A stretch of DNA of 64,000 nt from Ruegeria halocynthiae (GCF_900106805.1 NZ_FNNP01000001.1:1488001-1552000); one strand, 5' to 3'; numbered from the stretch's first letter, positions 18,767 through 28,532 are shown. The notes: generated by a model from the letters alone, not told the origin. Numbers and translations: made by a program.

Positions 18767-19713
18767 ATCGGGTTTGGCAAGGATCGCCCGGCAACAAACG
18801 CCGCCACATTGTCCAATGCCATATGACCCATGTCGGTGCGCACCTCTTCGGTAGCGGTGCCCAGATGGGGCAGCAAGGTCACATTTTCCATTTCGCGCAA
18901 GGTTTGCGGAACCCTGGGTTCGAACTCGTAGACATCCAGCCCTGCACCTGCGATCTGGCCCGCTTGCAAAGCCGAGATCAAGGCAGATTCATCAATGACT
19001 TCACCACGGGCGATGTTGACCAGAATGCCCGTGGGGTTCATGGCCTCTAACATTTCGGCGTTAATCAGGTGGCGGGTCTCCGCCCCTCCGGGGACAGCTA
19101 CAACAAGGAAATCCACTGTCGCCGCCAAGGCGCTCAGATTAGGAATGTACTGAGCCGGAAAATCCACCTGCTTCGGGCTGCGTGATTGATACGCGATACG
19201 CATGCCGAACCCGAAATGGCAACGTCGGGCAATGGCTTGCCCAATCCGGCCCAATCCGACGATTCCCACTTTTTTACCGGTTACATGCTGGCCCAGCATC
19301 TGCGTTGGATGCCATCCTTCCCACTGGCCTGATCTGACCAGGCGCTCCCCCTCGCCCGCACGGCGCGCAGTGGTCAGCAACAGCGTCATGGCTATATCGG
19401 CCGTGGCATCCGTGACAGCGCCGGGCGTATTAGTCACCAGAAGGCCTGCTGCCTGCGCGGCGCCCACATCAATGTGATTGTAGCCAACCCCGAAATTTGC
19501 CAACAACTTACAGCGTGGTTCAGACGTTTGGGCAAATATGTGTGCGGAAAACTGATCCCCGAGTGTTGGGATCACGACATCAAACTCGGTTAACGCGCGT
19601 ACCATCTCTGATTGTGTCAGGGGCGTAGTCACCTCACGGAGTTCTACATCGAACTCCGCTCGGGCACGGGCTTCGACAGCCTCGGTCATGGGGCGAGCGA
19701 TCAGCAGCTTCAT
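18763..19713 (-). CDS. D-isomer-specific 2-hydroxyacid dehydrogenase (glyoxylate/hydroxypyruvate reductase type)
   Basis: 316 residues. The NAD(P)-binding motif is VGIVGLGRIGQAIARR at about 148. The catalytic Arg is in NIARGEVIDE, the Glu in the DVYEFEPRVPQ region, and the His in LLPHLGTATEE. The NFGVGYNHIDV segment and this His context are typical of glyoxylate/hydroxypyruvate reductases (GhrB-like). It would reduce glyoxylate or hydroxypyruvate in the cytoplasm; exact substrate unproven. The start shares one base with the csaA stop (TGATG), and proC lies further upstream in the same run. Confidence 0.92.
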   Translation of the reverse strand: MKLLIARPMTEAVEARARAEFDVELREVTTPLTQSEMVRALTEFDVVIPTLGDQFSAHIFAQTSEPRCKLLANFGVGYNHIDVGAAQAAGLLVTNTPGAVTDATADIAMTLLLTTARRAGEGERLVRSGQWEGWHPTQMLGQHVTGKKVGIVGLGRIGQAIARRCHFGFGMRIAYQSRSPKQVDFPAQYIPNLSALAATVDFLVVAVPGGAETRHLINAEMLEAMNPTGILVNIARGEVIDESALISALQAGQIAGAGLDVYEFEPRVPQTLREMENVTLLPHLGTATEEVRTDMGHMALDNVAAFVAGRSLPNPI

Positions 19714-20051
19714 CAGTGCATCCGCCCGCCGGTCGGAACCTCGCCATCCGGGCCGATCAAAACGATTTCTCCATTTTCATCGGGCAGGCCCAGAACCAGA
19801 ACCTCAGACATGAACTTACCGATCTGACGTGGCGGAAAGTTTACCACAGCCATCACTTGCTTTCCGATCAGTATCGTCGGGTCGTAATGCCGGGTGATCT
19901 GCGCCGAGGTTCTGCGCTCACCAATTTCATCACCAAAGTCGATCCACATTTTGATCGCGGGTTTGCGGGCCTCTGGGTAAGGCTCCGCGCGGACGACCTC
20001 GCCAACACGAATGTCGACTTTGAGAAAATCGTCAAATGTGATCTCACTCAC
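19713..20051 (-). CDS. csaA: CsaA-like tRNA-binding domain protein
   Basis: 112 residues, a single OB-fold of the tRNA-binding (Arc1p/EMAP II) type. The FDDFLKVDIRVGEVVRAE start, the SAQITRHY motif and VVNFPPRQIGKFMSEVLVLG are diagnostic. CsaA from Bacillus was described as an export chaperone; the fold binds tRNA-like RNA. It overlaps proC by 8 bp and the dehydrogenase by 1 bp, so the three are one operon. Confidence 0.93.
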   Translation of the reverse strand: MSEITFDDFLKVDIRVGEVVRAEPYPEARKPAIKMWIDFGDEIGERRTSAQITRHYDPTILIGKQVMAVVNFPPRQIGKFMSEVLVLGLPDENGEIVLIGPDGEVPTGGRMH

Positions 20052-20859
20052 GGGACAGCTCCTTGGATCTGTTGGTTGCGGCTTTGACGGCGCGGTGCAG
20101 CAGGTCAGGAAAACCTTCTTCTTCGTGCATCAGAATTTCAAGCGCGGCCTGTGTGGTGCCGTTGGGAGAGGTAACGTTGACCCGCAATTGCGAGGGGTGT
20201 TCATCTGCGGCCATCGCCAACGCCCCTGCCCCAGCGACCGTTGATTTTGCCAACTTCATCGCAAGTTCCGGAGGCAAGCCATGTGCCTCGCCTGCCTGCG
20301 CCAGTGCTTCGATCAGGTGGAATACATAAGCCGGGCCCGAGCCACTGACCCCGGTGACGGCATCCATCTGAGTCTCATCATCAAGGCGCACCGTTTCGCC
20401 AATGGTGGAAAGTAATCCCTCGGCTAACACAATATCCGCATCCGAGGCTTCCGAGTTCCCAATCAGCGCCGTAATCCCTTTCCGAACCGCCGCAGGTGTA
20501 TTTGGCATTGCACGGATGATCGGTGTGCCTGGCCCCAGAACGTCTTCGAAAGTAGCCAATGACGTACCTGCAGCGACCGAAATGAACAGGCTGTCACCAC
20601 CGCCCAACGCCTGAATCGCAGGCAAAGCCTCACCCATCATCTGCGGCTTTACTGCAACCAAGACAACTGCGGGGGCTTCGGGAAGGGGGGTGTTGATGTT
20701 GACGCCCTGCGCCTTCAGCCAGTCCGAGGGATGGGGATCAATCACCCAAACCGATGCTGCAGGCAGGCCATGTTCCATCCAGCCCGCAAGCATCGCCGAA
20801 CCCATCTTGCCACATCCCAGAAGCACCAAGCCCTGTTCTGCGACGCGTGAGATATCCAT
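20044..20859 (-). CDS. proC: Pyrroline-5-carboxylate reductase
   Basis: 271 residues, normal length. The Rossmann motif LLGCGKMGSAMLAG is at residues 13-26, AVKPQMM follows, RAMPNTPA is in the middle, and the dimer/catalytic signature GVSGSGPAYVFHLIEAL plus VTSPNGTTQAALEIL closes the protein. It reduces pyrroline-5-carboxylate to proline in the last step of proline synthesis. First gene of the proC-csaA-dehydrogenase run. A divergent relative lies at 34830. Confidence 0.96.
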   Translation of the reverse strand: MDISRVAEQGLVLLGCGKMGSAMLAGWMEHGLPAASVWVIDPHPSDWLKAQGVNINTPLPEAPAVVLVAVKPQMMGEALPAIQALGGGDSLFISVAAGTSLATFEDVLGPGTPIIRAMPNTPAAVRKGITALIGNSEASDADIVLAEGLLSTIGETVRLDDETQMDAVTGVSGSGPAYVFHLIEALAQAGEAHGLPPELAMKLAKSTVAGAGALAMAADEHPSQLRVNVTSPNGTTQAALEILMHEEEGFPDLLHRAVKAATNRSKELSRE

Positions 20860-20892
20860 ATTTGCCCCTCCCCTTTGGTTCGGGGCAAAGCA

Positions 20893-21393
20893 TTACGCGC
20901 GGCCGTAGGCCTCTGCAATGGCGACTTGCATTGCATCTTCGGGGTCGCGGTTTCCCCATGTGACCAGCTGAATCGCAGGGTAATAGCGCTCGGCGCTCAG
21001 CACAGCGGCGGTGATCATTGTGTCGATCTGTTCCGGGCTGGCCGTTTGCCCACCAGTCAGAACCAGACCATAGCGATAGACCATCAGTTTCTGATTGGCC
21101 CAGTAGGTAAATGCCCCGGCCCAACACTGATCGTTCATCTTGTTCAGCAGCTCATAAAGCTCGCTTTCACGCTCAGCCGGAGGCTCCATCTCGAAGGAAC
21201 ACACCATCCGCAGGGTCTCATCATAGTTAGACCAGGCCAATGTAATCGAGTATGTGCGCCACTGTCCTTCGACAGCCATGGCAATCTGATCATCACCGAT
21301 CCGGTCAAAATCCCAGTCGTGATGCTCTGCAAGATGTTCAACAATGTCGATCGGATGAAGGTCTTCTTCGAGATACTGCTCGGAAAGGGCCAT
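20893..21393 (-). CDS. YbjN domain-containing protein
   Basis: 166 residues, matching the YbjN family found in enterobacteria and alphaproteobacteria. Features are the HPIDIVEHLAEHHDWDFDRI N-terminus, the WRTYSITLAW and LRMVCSFEMEPP strands, and the NQKLMVYRYGLVL segment. E. coli YbjN has been linked to motility and stress regulation, with no enzymatic activity known; it resembles type III secretion chaperone folds. It lies 33 bp upstream of proC on the same strand. An imperfect inverted repeat at 21413-21447 precedes it. Confidence 0.88.
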   Translation of the reverse strand: MALSEQYLEEDLHPIDIVEHLAEHHDWDFDRIGDDQIAMAVEGQWRTYSITLAWSNYDETLRMVCSFEMEPPAERESELYELLNKMNDQCWAGAFTYWANQKLMVYRYGLVLTGGQTASPEQIDTMITAAVLSAERYYPAIQLVTWGNRDPEDAMQVAIAEAYGRA

Positions 21394-21708
21394 AATGCCA
21401 CCTCACTAATCTCTAGCATTTTGGGGCTGGCAGCGCCCCAGCGCTAGTTGCCTGCTCTACAAGCCGGGCTTCCCCAGTCTGCCTGTACTAAATATGGTGC
21501 GACGCGAGCAGAGTTCTGGCAACCCTATTTGTTGGGGATAACAGCAATAAGTTGTGGACTGTTGGCAACGCCTATCAAAATATTGGCACTAAACGCAGCT
21601 TTGTCTTGATTAATTTCTGCAGAGCGGCAAAATACACAACACCGACCAATCCAAGATCGGATTGCGCGGCGAATGCACTTTGCCTGAAAATTTGAACTTC
21701 TGCCGACG
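21394..21708. other. Intergenic region between ybjN-like and ubiK
   Basis: 315 bp without a convincing gene; a minus-strand frame across it overlaps ubiK and has random composition. It holds an inverted repeat (21413-21447: outer arms CTAGC/GCTAG, inner arms TGGGGC/GCCCCA) and a 6-bp hairpin (21648-21665: CAATCC/GGATTG) downstream of ubiK. The stretch 21530-21640 is AT-rich and may hold the ybjN promoter. Confidence 0.6.
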
Positions 21709-21957
21709 TTACTTGTCGAGCTTCGCCTCAAGCGCGGCGATGCGCTGTTCCAGCGCGGCATTTTCTTCGCGTGCTTTCTGCGCCATGGCCCGAACAGCAT
21801 CAAACTCTTCACGGGTGACAAAATCGCGATCCGCCAACCAGCGGTCCATCATCGATTTCATCGCATTTTCAGCTTCTTCCCGCGCCCCTTGCGCCACGCC
21901 CATGGCGTTGGTCATGAGTTGAGACATATCGTCCAGAATCTTGTTACGGGTTTGCAT
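21709..21957 (-). CDS. ubiK: UbiK family ubiquinone biosynthesis accessory factor
   Basis: 82 residues of the BMFP/UbiK family: an amphipathic N-terminal helix (QTRNKILDDMSQLMTNAMGV), the central DRDFVTREEFDAVRAMAQKA motif, and a C-terminal coiled coil (LEQRIAALEAKL). UbiK helps assemble the soluble ubiquinone biosynthesis complex with lipids. It is divergent from lgt, an arrangement common in Rhodobacterales. Confidence 0.9.
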   Translation of the reverse strand: MQTRNKILDDMSQLMTNAMGVAQGAREEAENAMKSMMDRWLADRDFVTREEFDAVRAMAQKAREENAALEQRIAALEAKLDK

Positions 21958-22054
21958 GGGCTTTCTCCGATTTCACGATTGCTCTCTATATGGGTAAAGA
22001 ATGGCCCGGGCTCAAGGTTGACTTGCCCCACTAACCCCGGGCAATGAGACGCAC

Positions 22055-22942
22055 ATGCAGGCTGTTCTGAATTTCCCCGATTTGTCACCCGAATTGTTCA
22101 CAATCTCACTGTTCGGGATGGAATTTGCGCTGCGCTGGTATGCGTTGGCCTATATTGTCGGCATCCTGATCGCGTGGCGCATGGCGCTGACGGCACTGCG
22201 GCGAACTGCGCTTTGGGCGGGCGAAACGCCACCAATGCGCCCCGAACAGCTTGAGGATTTGATCACCTGGATCATTCTGGGCGTCATCCTTGGGGGCAGA
22301 TTGGGATTCGTCCTGTTCTATCAACCTGCATATTACCTGTCGCACCCACAGGATATCTTAAAGGTCTGGCAGGGTGGTATGGCGTTTCACGGCGGCCTGC
22401 TGGGCGTGATCATCGCCAGCTATCTGTACGGCAAACGCCACAAGATATCGATTCTCTCTTTGGGCGATCTTGTCGCCCACACCGTGCCGCCCGGGTTGCT
22501 ATTGGGTCGATTGGCGAATTTCACCAATGCCGAGCTTTGGGGCCGACCCACCGAGGTACCGTGGGCAGTGATCTTCCCCGGTGCTGCCGCCCAGGATTGC
22601 CCTGACGTTATCGCCGGAATGTGTGCCCGACACCCTTCGCAACTATATGAGGCCGCGCTTGAGGGGGTGATCCTCGGTGCACTTCTGATCTGGTTGGCCT
22701 ATCGGCGCGGCGCGTTTCAGAAACCTGGTCTGATTATGGGTATTTTCCTTGCAGGCTACGGGGCTTCGCGGTTCTTGGTCGAATTCTTTCGCCAGCCCGA
22801 CGCGCAATTCGTAACGCCCGGCAACCCACTGGGGCTGGCATGGCATGTTGGCGGGTATGGTCTGACCATGGGGCAGCTTCTGTCGCTGCCGATGATAGCG
22901 CTTGGCCTTTGGTTTGCGCTACGGGCGCGGCACAGATCATGA
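22055..22942 (+). CDS. lgt: Prolipoprotein diacylglyceryl transferase
   Basis: 295 residues, polytopic inner-membrane enzyme that moves diacylglycerol from phosphatidylglycerol to the lipobox cysteine of prolipoproteins. The signature [15 protein letters not shown] contains the essential His, and [20 protein letters not shown] contains the conserved Arg/Asn/Glu. About seven membrane segments are apparent. Its stop overlaps the next start (ATGA), giving an lgt-midA-pgeF operon. Confidence 0.97.
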   Translation: MQAVLNFPDLSPELFTISLFGMEFALRWYALAYIVGILIAWRMALTALRRTALWAGETPPMRPEQLEDLITWIILGVILGGRLGFVLFYQPAYYLSHPQDILKVWQGGMAFHGGLLGVIIASYLYGKRHKISILSLGDLVAHTVPPGLLLGRLANFTNAELWGRPTEVPWAVIFPGAAAQDCPDVIAGMCARHPSQLYEAALEGVILGALLIWLAYRRGAFQKPGLIMGIFLAGYGASRFLVEFFRQPDAQFVTPGNPLGLAWHVGGYGLTMGQLLSLPMIALGLWFALRARHRS

Positions 22943-24006
22943 ATCTGAAGGAACTTCTGCTCCTCCGCATTCAAAATGATGGCCCTATGACCGTCGCTGA
23001 CTACATGACAGAGTGTCTGATGCACCCTGACCATGGATATTATACGACCCGCGATCCGCTGGGTGCGCAGGGTGATTTCATCACCGCCCCCGAGATCAGC
23101 CAGATGTTCGGAGAACTCATCGGCATTTGTTTGGCGCAAGCCTGGCTCGGGCAAGGCAAACCCGAACGGTTCGTGCTGGCCGAGCTTGGTCCCGGTCGGG
23201 GCACCCTGATGGCGGATATCCTGCGCGCCACAAAAGGGGTTCCTGGCTTCCACAACGCGGCGGAGATCGCATTGCTCGAAGCCTCACCAACCCTGCGCAG
23301 CATTCAATCCGAGACGCTGCAGGGGTTCGAGCCCCGGTGGATCAAAGCCATTTCTGACCTCCCGGACCTGCCTTTACTGCTGGTGGCGAACGAGTTCTTT
23401 GACGCTCTTCCGATCCGCCAGTTCCTGCGCGATGGCGCGGGCTGGCGCGAGCGGCTGGTCGGCAGCGACGGAACCTCGCTTGCCTTCGGCCTTGGGCCGC
23501 AATCGGTTCATGCCTCGCTGAGTGAACGCTTGAAGGACACGCAGGATGGCGATCTGGTAGAGCTGTGCCCCGCCGCGATCCCTATACTGAGCACCGTCGC
23601 CGGGCAAATTTCACGCAATGGCGGGGCTGCGTTGATCATCGATTATGGTGACTGGCGATCGCTTGGAGACACTCTGCAAGCATTGCAGGCACATAAATCG
23701 GCCGACCCGTTGGGCCAGCCTGGCCAGGCAGATCTGACCGCGCATGTCGATTTTGAAATTTTGGCAGATGCGGTTCGTGCCTCGGGTTGCACCCATACAA
23801 AGTTGACACCACAAGGCGTATTCCTTGAACGCCTTGGGATCACGCCGCGCGCGCAGTCGCTTGCGGCCCCACTCAGCGGACCACAGCTTGAGACGCTGAT
23901 CGCTGCACATCGACGGTTGACGCATCCCGATGAAATGGGAAACCTGTTCAAAGTACTGGGCCTGTATCCACAAAACGCCGCGCCGCCACCGGGACTGGAA
24001 GCATGA
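22939..24006 (+). CDS. SAM-dependent methyltransferase, MidA/NDUFAF7 family
   Basis: 355 residues from ATG 22939, which overlaps the lgt stop. The N-terminal [21 protein letters not shown] and [14 protein letters not shown] segments and the SAM-binding [15 protein letters not shown] are diagnostic of the MidA family. The mitochondrial relative NDUFAF7 methylates an arginine of a complex I subunit during assembly; the bacterial role is inferred. A longer frame from 22840 is only antisense-free read-through within lgt. Followed by pgeF with another 4-bp overlap. Confidence 0.93.
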   Translation: MNLKELLLLRIQNDGPMTVADYMTECLMHPDHGYYTTRDPLGAQGDFITAPEISQMFGELIGICLAQAWLGQGKPERFVLAELGPGRGTLMADILRATKGVPGFHNAAEIALLEASPTLRSIQSETLQGFEPRWIKAISDLPDLPLLLVANEFFDALPIRQFLRDGAGWRERLVGSDGTSLAFGLGPQSVHASLSERLKDTQDGDLVELCPAAIPILSTVAGQISRNGGAALIIDYGDWRSLGDTLQALQAHKSADPLGQPGQADLTAHVDFEILADAVRASGCTHTKLTPQGVFLERLGITPRAQSLAAPLSGPQLETLIAAHRRLTHPDEMGNLFKVLGLYPQNAAPPPGLEA

Positions 24007-24761
24007 CACTGGAAATTTTCACCTCAGACATACTGTCGCCCGTGCGACATGGTTTTTTCAGCCGTCAGGGTGGCGCGTCGTCTGGCATTTTCCATGGATT
24101 GAATTGCGGCACCGGATCATCGGATTTGGCCGAGGCCGTGGCATTGAACCGTCGCCGCGTTGCCGAAGCGATGGAGGTGGCCCCTGAGGCGATGATTGGT
24201 GTGCACCAGGTGCATTCCCCAACCGTAGTTACGGTCGATGAGCCGATGACCGGTGACAAACCCAAGGCGGATGCAGTGGTAACTTCGACGCCGGGCCTGG
24301 CGTTGACGATTCTGACCGCTGATTGCCAGCCAGTGTTGTTTGCCGATCCTGGCGCCAATGTGATCGGTGCGGCACATGCGGGATGGCGCGGCGCTTTGAA
24401 CGGTGTGCTTGAGGCAACGCTAGACGCAATGGAGGCATTGGGAGCCCGCAGAAAAGAAATCGTTGCCGTGATTGGTCCAACAATTTCGCAACGCGCGTAC
24501 GAAGTGGGCTCCGAGTTTATGGACGGCTTTCTTGCGGACGCACCCGAGAATGCGCGCTTCTTTGCGAATGGCAATGGTGACAGATTACAGTTCGACCTAC
24601 CTGCCTTTGGCCTGCACCGACTGCGTGAGGCCGGAGTCGGCAAGGCCGAGTGGATTCGTCATTGCACTTATTCCGATCCAGACAGGTTTTATTCCTATCG
24701 GCGGTCTACCCACGCCAATGAGGTCGACTACGGTAGATTGATTTCCGCAATCCGACTGTGA
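24003..24761 (+). CDS. pgeF: PgeF/YfiH family protein (multicopper polyphenol oxidase / purine nucleoside phosphorylase fold)
   Basis: 252 residues of the YfiH/LACC1 family. Metal and active-site residues are visible in GVHQVHSPT, LTADCQPVLF and AAHAGWRGALNG. E. coli YfiH (PgeF) edits misincorporated L-Ser from peptidoglycan precursors, and relatives show purine nucleoside phosphorylase or laccase activity, so the substrate here is open. Third gene of the lgt-midA-pgeF operon with an ATGA start. Confidence 0.93.
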   Translation: MTLEIFTSDILSPVRHGFFSRQGGASSGIFHGLNCGTGSSDLAEAVALNRRRVAEAMEVAPEAMIGVHQVHSPTVVTVDEPMTGDKPKADAVVTSTPGLALTILTADCQPVLFADPGANVIGAAHAGWRGALNGVLEATLDAMEALGARRKEIVAVIGPTISQRAYEVGSEFMDGFLADAPENARFFANGNGDRLQFDLPAFGLHRLREAGVGKAEWIRHCTYSDPDRFYSYRRSTHANEVDYGRLISAIRL

Positions 24762-25026
24762 ATCTAGTCCAAATTGAGGTCATTTCGCCCAGTTTTTGCC
24801 ACATTTCTTGTGTTTATCTGAATCAGAATCGTATCAAATTTTAGCCGATGCTCAGGCGGTTACCCTGATTTGGGACCCCAGCGCGTTAGCAACATTAACA
24901 AAGAGGTATCTGCAACCTTCATTTTGTCCTCAATTCATCCCGGATCAGCCTTATAGGCGCCTCAAATCAGCGTCACATTAGGTTCATAAACGGGAACAGG
25001 GCATACCGCCCTATCGAAGCAGGACA
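24762..25026. other. Intergenic region upstream of the 44-residue ORF
   Basis: 265 bp between pgeF and the small ORF at 25027. The first half is AT-rich with no convincing gene. It presumably holds the promoter of the downstream small genes. I see no hairpin with a T-run that would clearly end the lgt operon. Confidence 0.5.
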
Positions 25027-25161
25027 ATGAACATGAAATCGAAATCACGCTTTCTCAGTGCCGTATTCGCGGCTGTCAAAGATCAGGAACCGGAAATGCC
25101 CTGGAAGCGGGTTTCAAGTCACTCTGTCAGAGTTGCGCGCCGTCTGGCGGCTAAACGCTGA
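25027..25161 (+). CDS. Small basic hypothetical protein
   Basis: 44 codons from ATG 25027 (alternative ATG 25033), after CAGGAC. The sequence begins MNMKSKSRFLSAVFAAVKDQ and ends with an Arg/Lys-rich helix (VRVARRLAAKR). Low Cys content, sensible amino-acid composition and a ribosome site favour a real gene. I recognise no family. It stands alone between pgeF and the next small ORF. Confidence 0.5.
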   Translation: MNMKSKSRFLSAVFAAVKDQEPEMPWKRVSSHSVRVARRLAAKR

Positions 25162-25239
25162 CACAGCAACCCCATGAGACCAGCTGCCGGTCTCAACGGG
25201 CACAACACATGTCGGATGTAGCTCCGGTTCGATATGTGC

Positions 25240-25298
25240 GGTCGCAATCAGGATTGCGACCATGTTTCGGAGCGTGTGTGCAGGCAATTGCAGCCTGC
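25240..25298 (+). other. Two consecutive hairpins in an intergenic region
   Basis: 25240-25261 is a perfect 9-bp stem (GGTCGCAAT / ATTGCGACC, 4-base loop). 25280-25298 is a 6-bp stem (GCAGGC / GCCTGC, 7-base loop). A third 6-bp stem lies at 25176-25194. No T-run follows any of them. They sit between two small ORFs and could be structured untranslated RNA or weak terminators. Confidence 0.45.
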
Positions 25299-25323
25299 GG
25301 TTTACGAGTTTGTCTGGGGGGTC

Positions 25324-25470
25324 ATGAACTTGGCCAAAACACTGGTGTTTTCTTTTTCGGCGCTGTTCATTCGCGGCGGCCATCGTGTGTTTTTCCCTTT
25401 GATTAAAGACAAAGAATACAGTCGTCTGGCGGGCTTGCACGGGGGTTCAAACCGCCCGGACGGACATTAG
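25324..25470 (+). CDS. Possible small hypothetical protein
   Basis: A 48-codon frame from ATG 25324, preceded at 2 bases by a run of six G that could serve as a ribosome site. The product begins MNLAKTLVFSFSALFIRGG. The N-terminal half could be a short membrane helix. The stop lies 15 bp before the Hint-domain gene. The frame stays open back to 25234 with an in-frame ATG, but that part encodes a Cys-rich stretch through the hairpins. Could be chance. Confidence 0.3.
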   Translation: MNLAKTLVFSFSALFIRGGHRVFFPLIKDKEYSRLAGLHGGSNRPDGH

Positions 25471-25485
25471 AGGGGACGGAATACT

Positions 25486-26268
25486 ATGCCTATTCCAAAT
25501 TCTCTGGCCCGCGCTGCCAGAAACGCGATCGAGACGTCAGCGCTGTTGCGCCAAGCGCCTCGACCGACGACAACACAAAAGGCTCAGCTTCGACGGTACG
25601 AAGTGTGCACTCTGCTGAAAAACGGGGATATTTCACAGACGCGCCACATCGCGCCCGCTTTACCGATGTTCGAAGATGCGTTCTGTGCTTTCACTCGCGG
25701 ATCGCTGGTCGATACGCCGCAAGGCCCCATGGCCATCGAAGACCTGCTACCCGGTGACGACGTTCTCACTCAGGACGGATCATCTGAAACCGTGCTTTGG
25801 AAAGGGTCTGTCACACTGATCCCCGGGCGCGAGGATACACGTGGCCGGACCCGGCCGCTTACAAGGATCATGGCCGACACGTTCGGGATGCAAAAGCCGA
25901 TGTCAGGTGTCATCACGGGGCCTGCCGCCCGGCTACTTGGCACACCTGCGCATATGCGCCACTTGAACGATGGCCAGCCTATGCTGACACCTGTCAGCGA
26001 GTTCCATGATGGAACCAGCGTCATTGAAACACTGCCGCCCACGCCGGTGGAACTGTTTCACATCTGCGTCGCGCGCCATTCCGTTATTCGAGTCGATGGG
26101 CTGCAGTTCGAAACCTACCATCCGGGTGTTAACGCGGTGCGGATGATCAGCCATTCCCTGCGTTCGATCTATCTGAACCTGTTCGCTCATATCGAATCGC
26201 TGAATGATTTTGGACCATTGCTCATGCCGCGTGCCGGTGATGGGGAAATTGACGCTTTGACAGCGTAA
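25486..26268 (+). CDS. Hint-domain protein
   Basis: 260 residues. From Cys67 the sequence CAFTRGSLVDTPQGPMAIED, then LLPGDDVLTQDG, has the start of a Hedgehog/intein (Hint) domain, with the nucleophile Cys first. A His-rich middle (TPAHMRHL) and the FHICVARHSVIRVDGLQFET strand complete the fold by about residue 210. Proteins of this type are abundant in Rhodobacterales, often attached to secreted proteins. Here only a 66-residue N-terminal region and a short tail surround it, with no signal peptide. Autoprocessing is possible but unproven. Confidence 0.85.
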   Translation: MPIPNSLARAARNAIETSALLRQAPRPTTTQKAQLRRYEVCTLLKNGDISQTRHIAPALPMFEDAFCAFTRGSLVDTPQGPMAIEDLLPGDDVLTQDGSSETVLWKGSVTLIPGREDTRGRTRPLTRIMADTFGMQKPMSGVITGPAARLLGTPAHMRHLNDGQPMLTPVSEFHDGTSVIETLPPTPVELFHICVARHSVIRVDGLQFETYHPGVNAVRMISHSLRSIYLNLFAHIESLNDFGPLLMPRAGDGEIDALTA

Positions 26269-26387
26269 GTTTTGTTAAACAGTACTGCAATGTGGGGGCA
26301 TCATGCAGATTTTACTAAGTTGGGCACTATCCCTGGCCGTGGCAGCCATGCTGTCACCTTGCGCGGTGGATCAATCTGGGGTCAGGT

Positions 26388-26888
26388 TCAGGCCGTCCGG
26401 TTCATCCGGTCTTCCAGTACGTCAAATGGTACGCCTGGCTCGTCTTTTGCGCCTCGGATAACAAGCGAGGTTTTGACGCTGGCCACGTTCGGCGTGGTCA
26501 GCAACTCGCCCGTCAGAAATTGCTGAAAACTGCTGAGATCCGGTGCGACGCATTTCAGGATGAAATCCACCTCGCCGTTCAGCATGTGACATTCGCGGAC
26601 CAGAGGCCAGTCCCGGCAACGGCCTTCAAAGGCGCTGAGTTCGGATTCCGCCTGACTCTCGAGCCCGACCATAGCGAAGACTTGCACCTCAAACCCCAGT
26701 TCGCGGGCGTTCACCTCGGCATGATAGCCGTGGATATAGCCCGAATCCTCCAACGTCCGCACCCGGCGCAGGCAGGGCGGGGCCGAAATTCCGACACGCT
26801 TGGCAAGTTCAACATTGGTCATACGGCCATCGGCCTGTAGCTCCGCAAGAATCTTGCGGTCGATTTCATCCAGCCGGGTCGTGACCAT
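26388..26888 (-). CDS. Lrp/AsnC family transcriptional regulator
   Basis: 166 residues from ATG 26888, which has an AGGAG site. The N-terminal winged helix (LDEIDRKILAELQADGRMTN, then VELAKRVGISAPPCLRRVRTLE) is followed by the RAM ligand-binding domain with GEVDFILKCVAPDLSSFQQF. Such proteins sense amino acids and bind DNA as octamers. It is transcribed divergently from trxB at 27116 with 227 bp between them, so it may control trxB as well as itself. Confidence 0.95.
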   Translation of the reverse strand: MVTTRLDEIDRKILAELQADGRMTNVELAKRVGISAPPCLRRVRTLEDSGYIHGYHAEVNARELGFEVQVFAMVGLESQAESELSAFEGRCRDWPLVRECHMLNGEVDFILKCVAPDLSSFQQFLTGELLTTPNVASVKTSLVIRGAKDEPGVPFDVLEDRMNRTA

Positions 26889-27049
26889 CAAATGCTCCTG
26901 AGTTTTTCGGTTGTTATAACAGCAGCCCCGTTGGGCGCAATAATATTTCACAGCCACGCAATATTCGTTATCTCTGATATATGTTTGTCCGCCAAGTCAA
27001 CCCCCGGATGCATCACGGGCTTGCGACATGAAGGGGCTTTAAGCTCTGA

Positions 27050-28057
<1,008 letters not shown>

Positions 28058-28058
28058 G

Positions 28059-28532
28059 ATGATGATAGAATTCTCCGGCCCGGTCTGGAGAGTTCTGTTT
28101 CGCGCCAACTTAAGTGATCCACTTATACCGGCCCGCGCATCCGAAGGCCGGTTCCATCATTCCGGCCAATTCGCTCTTTATGCCTCGCTGAGCATGGAGG
28201 GCGTTGGAGTCGCCATTCGGCGCTATATTTCAAAAGATGATCCGCCCCGGGTGATTCAGCAGTTTCAAATTTCAAAAGCGCAGATGCTGGATGTTCGCGG
28301 TCAGGCATCCGCCTCTGTCGTCTGGCAGGGCATGCGGGAATCTGGTGCCCTGTCCCCAACATGGAAATACTCTGATGATGCTCGGTCAAAAGGGGCAGAC
28401 GGGTTGTTGTACAGCTCGCGATCGCGACCTGAACTCAGCCATCTCGTGCTATTCAACGCTCGCCCCGCGTTGATAGAAGCAACAAGCGCAGCGGATGACT
28501 GGTTCCCGGAAAGGTGCTTTGGCGCGTCTTGA
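28059..28532 (+). CDS. RES-domain protein (putative NAD+ phosphorylase), no partner antitoxin seen
   Basis: 157 residues. The RES signature is present: Arg31 in EGRFHHSGQF, Tyr41 in ALYASLS and Glu47 (SMEGVGVAIRRY), then WKYSDDARSKGADGLLYSS and HLVLFN. Known RES toxins such as MbcT and Res degrade NAD+ and are held by an Xre-like antitoxin encoded immediately upstream. Here the upstream gene is trxB, one base away, and no antitoxin is visible on either side. It may be a non-toxic family member or use an unlinked partner. Start ATG 28059 or 28062. Confidence 0.8.
   Translation: MMIEFSGPVWRVLFRANLSDPLIPARASEGRFHHSGQFALYASLSMEGVGVAIRRYISKDDPPRVIQQFQISKAQMLDVRGQASASVVWQGMRESGALSPTWKYSDDARSKGADGLLYSSRSRPELSHLVLFNARPALIEATSAADDWFPERCFGAS

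Noticed and set aside
25440..25462. tRNA T-loop-like GGTTCAAACC
   Set aside because: No acceptor stem, anticodon arm or D-arm can be placed around it.
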